Below, piece by piece: positions 37,583 to 39,041 of a stretch of DNA of 39,041 bases (its first letter is position 1; every line of letters starts with the position of its first letter). The stretch is from positions 1 through 39,041 of the IMG/VR virus record IMGVR_UViG_3300045146_000055; one strand, 5' to 3'. The position numbers were made by a program, and so were the translations under genes. Under the pieces are notes generated by a model. That model had not been told where the DNA came from and made no database searches. It was given only the letters and a program-made list of their open reading frames with translations. Source of the DNA: a virus.

Positions 37583-38380
37583 ATGTCGGTGTTTCCGGGT
37601 ACATTCATTCCAACAGGGGTTGGAAGCAGCGCGAAGTTCAGCCACTTGGTTGATGATCTTCTGACGCCAAGACTGCTTGGATTCCGGCAGATTCATATTG
37701 CCGATGAGCCATGCGAGCTAAAGCCTGATCGGTTGACATGGTATGTCACATTCGGCAACTGGCTTCAGGGGGAAACCATCGTCATTCGGAAGAATGGCAT
37801 TCCACAGGTGATCGGTGTTGGGGTGACAACGGTAGACTATACCTATGGAACTTTTCAAGCCGGTGCGCCGGACATTGGTTCCGACGGCCTGCCACGGGAT
37901 GTGTTGGAAGCGTCGTACATTTTTGACTACTTTCCACAGGCAGTGCTGGAAGGTCTCATCACGTCGGCGGTTTCGATCATCAACATGACAGCACAGGGAC
38001 CGCCAACGTCTTACACAGTGGATTCGGCTCCGACGGCATGGGAAGGCGTCATTGTGGACTTGGCGTTCGCGATGTGCATGGAGAAACTACTGCTCGACTA
38101 TGATTTGTGGCGTTACCGTCTTGTGTTCGCCATTGGCCCGAACGAAATTGAAGGTGGTGGTGGTGACATTGCCGGTCAGCTTACGACGCTCAAGCAGAAT
38201 GCGGAACAACGGGCGGAGAAGGCAATAGACAACCCGAAGTTCAAGACGGGCAACTATCTGTCGGTTCCCACGACGTATTACTACAGCGCCATCCGTGGGT
38301 TTGGAGCTTCTTCCGGGGCACACGGAGTACCGTTTATTACAGGGCGGTTGCGGGGGTGGAAAAGTAATCGGTATATGTGA
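37583..38380 (+). CDS. Putative virion structural protein, 265 aa
   Basis: TAGGAGAAG before ATG. No known motif, but the make-up fits a head-tail connector or neck protein: polar-beta N-terminus (GRKWIV-like strands, QIHIADEPCELKPDRLTWYVTFGNW), a helix FDYFPQAVLEGLITSAVSIINM near 115-135, then GVIVDLAFAMCMEKLLLDYDLWRYRL and LTTLKQNAEQRAEKAIDNP. No tag helix. The assignment is by composition and neighbourhood only. Confidence 0.72.
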   Translation: MSVFPGTFIPTGVGSSAKFSHLVDDLLTPRLLGFRQIHIADEPCELKPDRLTWYVTFGNWLQGETIVIRKNGIPQVIGVGVTTVDYTYGTFQAGAPDIGSDGLPRDVLEASYIFDYFPQAVLEGLITSAVSIINMTAQGPPTSYTVDSAPTAWEGVIVDLAFAMCMEKLLLDYDLWRYRLVFAIGPNEIEGGGGDIAGQLTTLKQNAEQRAEKAIDNPKFKTGNYLSVPTTYYYSAIRGFGASSGAHGVPFITGRLRGWKSNRYM

Positions 38381-38529
38381 TGAAGAAGATCAGAGAGTGG
38401 TTGTTGGCGTTGAGCGCGTGGATCAATGCTCCACCAGATGAGAACGATTCCTTTGGAGTACATCTGCGGGAGACATGGCAGACGCTTCGTGATTTGTTTT
38501 GTGGCGGTGGTGGACCCAAGATGGCGTAG
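38380..38529 (+). CDS. Small orphan, 49 aa
   Basis: ATG 38380 overlaps the previous stop (TGATG). MKKIREWLLALSAWINAPP, amphipathic with two Trp, then ENDSFGVHLRETWQTLRDLFCGGGGPKMA. Ribosome binding site weak; coupling explains translation. Unknown. Confidence 0.66.
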   Translation: MKKIREWLLALSAWINAPPDENDSFGVHLRETWQTLRDLFCGGGGPKMA

Positions 38530-38536
38530 GTGAAAT

Positions 38537-38914
38537 ATGGCAAACGAAATCAGGTACAGTTTTTCAGTCAGTTTGACGAATGGAACGCTCGCGGATGCCT
38601 ATAATCTCGGCAGTGCGACAGCGGATCAAGCATCGGCGCGTTTGGTTCGCAATGTACAGACGTTGCTGTCGGCGTCGGCTCAGGGAGATGTGATCGAACT
38701 GGGTGGAGTAACCACGCCGGGCATGAGTGTGTTTGCCAATCTCGACACGGCGAACTATTGCGAGATCGGGATTCAGGTTGGTGGTACGTTCTACCCGTTT
38801 ATGAAACTGAAGGCGGGGCAGCAAAGTGGACCGGTTTGGATGGGGACGACAGCTCCCTATGGCCGGGCAAATACCGGCAACGTGAAGTTGTTCTACATCA
38901 TTTACGAGACCTAG
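38537..38914 (+). CDS. Putative virion protein, 125 aa
   Basis: TAGGTGAAAT before ATG. Beta-rich and neutral: EIRYSFSVSLTNGTLADAYNLGSATADQ, NVQTLLSASAQGDVIELGGVTTPGMSVFANLDTANYCEIGIQVGG, LKAGQQSGPVWMGTTAPYGR. It looks like a small capsid- or tail-associated beta-sandwich protein. No named family. Confidence 0.74.
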   Translation: MANEIRYSFSVSLTNGTLADAYNLGSATADQASARLVRNVQTLLSASAQGDVIELGGVTTPGMSVFANLDTANYCEIGIQVGGTFYPFMKLKAGQQSGPVWMGTTAPYGRANTGNVKLFYIIYET

Positions 38915-38915
38915 C

Positions 38916-39041
38916 ATGGACATTGGCAAAGAGATTCAAGAGATCGGCAATCTTCTGGTGTCGGCGGCATTGATGCAGGAAATCCGCACACAGGTCGCTC
39001 ACGTGATGCGGGAAGGGTTTGTGGTGACGGATGGGTGCCAT
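38916..39041 (+). CDS. Orphan, 3'-truncated by window end
   Basis: ATG 38916 one base after the previous TAG. 42 codons visible: MDIGKEIQEIGNLLVSAALMQEI, a tag-like amphipathic start, then RTQVAHVMREGFVVTDGCH. Continues beyond the window. Confidence 0.68.
   Translation, partial: MDIGKEIQEIGNLLVSAALMQEIRTQVAHVMREGFVVTDGCH

Noticed and set aside
1-39041. CRISPR array or insertion sequence
   Set aside because: No regularly spaced repeats with unique spacers and no transposase with terminal inverted repeats are visible; mobile elements seen are the intein, the intron and the HNH gene.

Overview
The window is part of a tailed-phage genome, probably a large one. All convincing genes lie on the + strand and are packed with ATGA or GTGA overlaps and AGGAG-type ribosome binding sites. 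A capsid assembly block is recognisable (intein-bearing prohead protease, K/D-rich core or scaffold-like proteins, a decoration-like protein, HK97-fold major capsid protein). Most other proteins look like phage orphans. Base composition is slightly above half G+C by eye. The host cannot be named from the sequence, but bacterial-type boxA signals, initiator tRNA and tmRNA point to a bacterial host.

Layout. 1-7.6 kb: capsid morphogenesis, closed by a strong terminator. 7.6-13.2 kb: an orphan, a minimal ligase-like nucleotidyltransferase, a HELGH metalloprotease-like protein and a 1026-aa ParB-like/double-HExxH/GNAT fusion. 13.2-18.8 kb: two GT2 glycosyltransferases, a class I methyltransferase, orphans and two tandem radical SAM paralogues. 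18.8-23.2 kb: small orphans, two of which look frame-disrupted. 23.2-27.6 kb: an RNA island. 27.6-30 kb: a TylF-like methyltransferase and a Ro60/TROVE protein. 30-39 kb: small proteins, an HNH endonuclease and virion-like proteins, running off the window end.

The RNA island is the most unusual part. Over about 4.3 kb, interrupted by one 173-aa gene, it holds several hairpin-rich RNAs, four rRNA-type boxA antitermination motifs, an initiator tRNA with a C1xU72 mismatch and three G:C pairs in the anticodon stem, a second initiator-like tRNA-CAU, and a tmRNA. The tmRNA is interrupted in its T-loop by a group I intron, which carries an antisense LAGLIDADG remnant. Three stretches match highly conserved parts of 23S rRNA as I recall it from E. 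coli; one is a 21-nt exact match to the L11-binding hairpin of the GTPase-associated centre, in an RNA that also holds a copy like the next rRNA hairpin. With Ro60, a protein known to bind and help process structured RNAs, directly downstream, I infer a phage RNA system that imitates or captures parts of the translation machinery.

Regulation. Three recurring upstream elements are visible: class A (CCATAT-N16-TAATGT, five sites), class B (TTCTTTKATATTC-N4-CATAGTA, seven sites, late-promoter-like) and class C (7-bp inverted repeat followed by GAGTATART, three sites). A short amphipathic helix of the form x-ELV-x-VAK-x-L-x-A recurs at the end of about a dozen otherwise unrelated proteins and may be a shared targeting signal.
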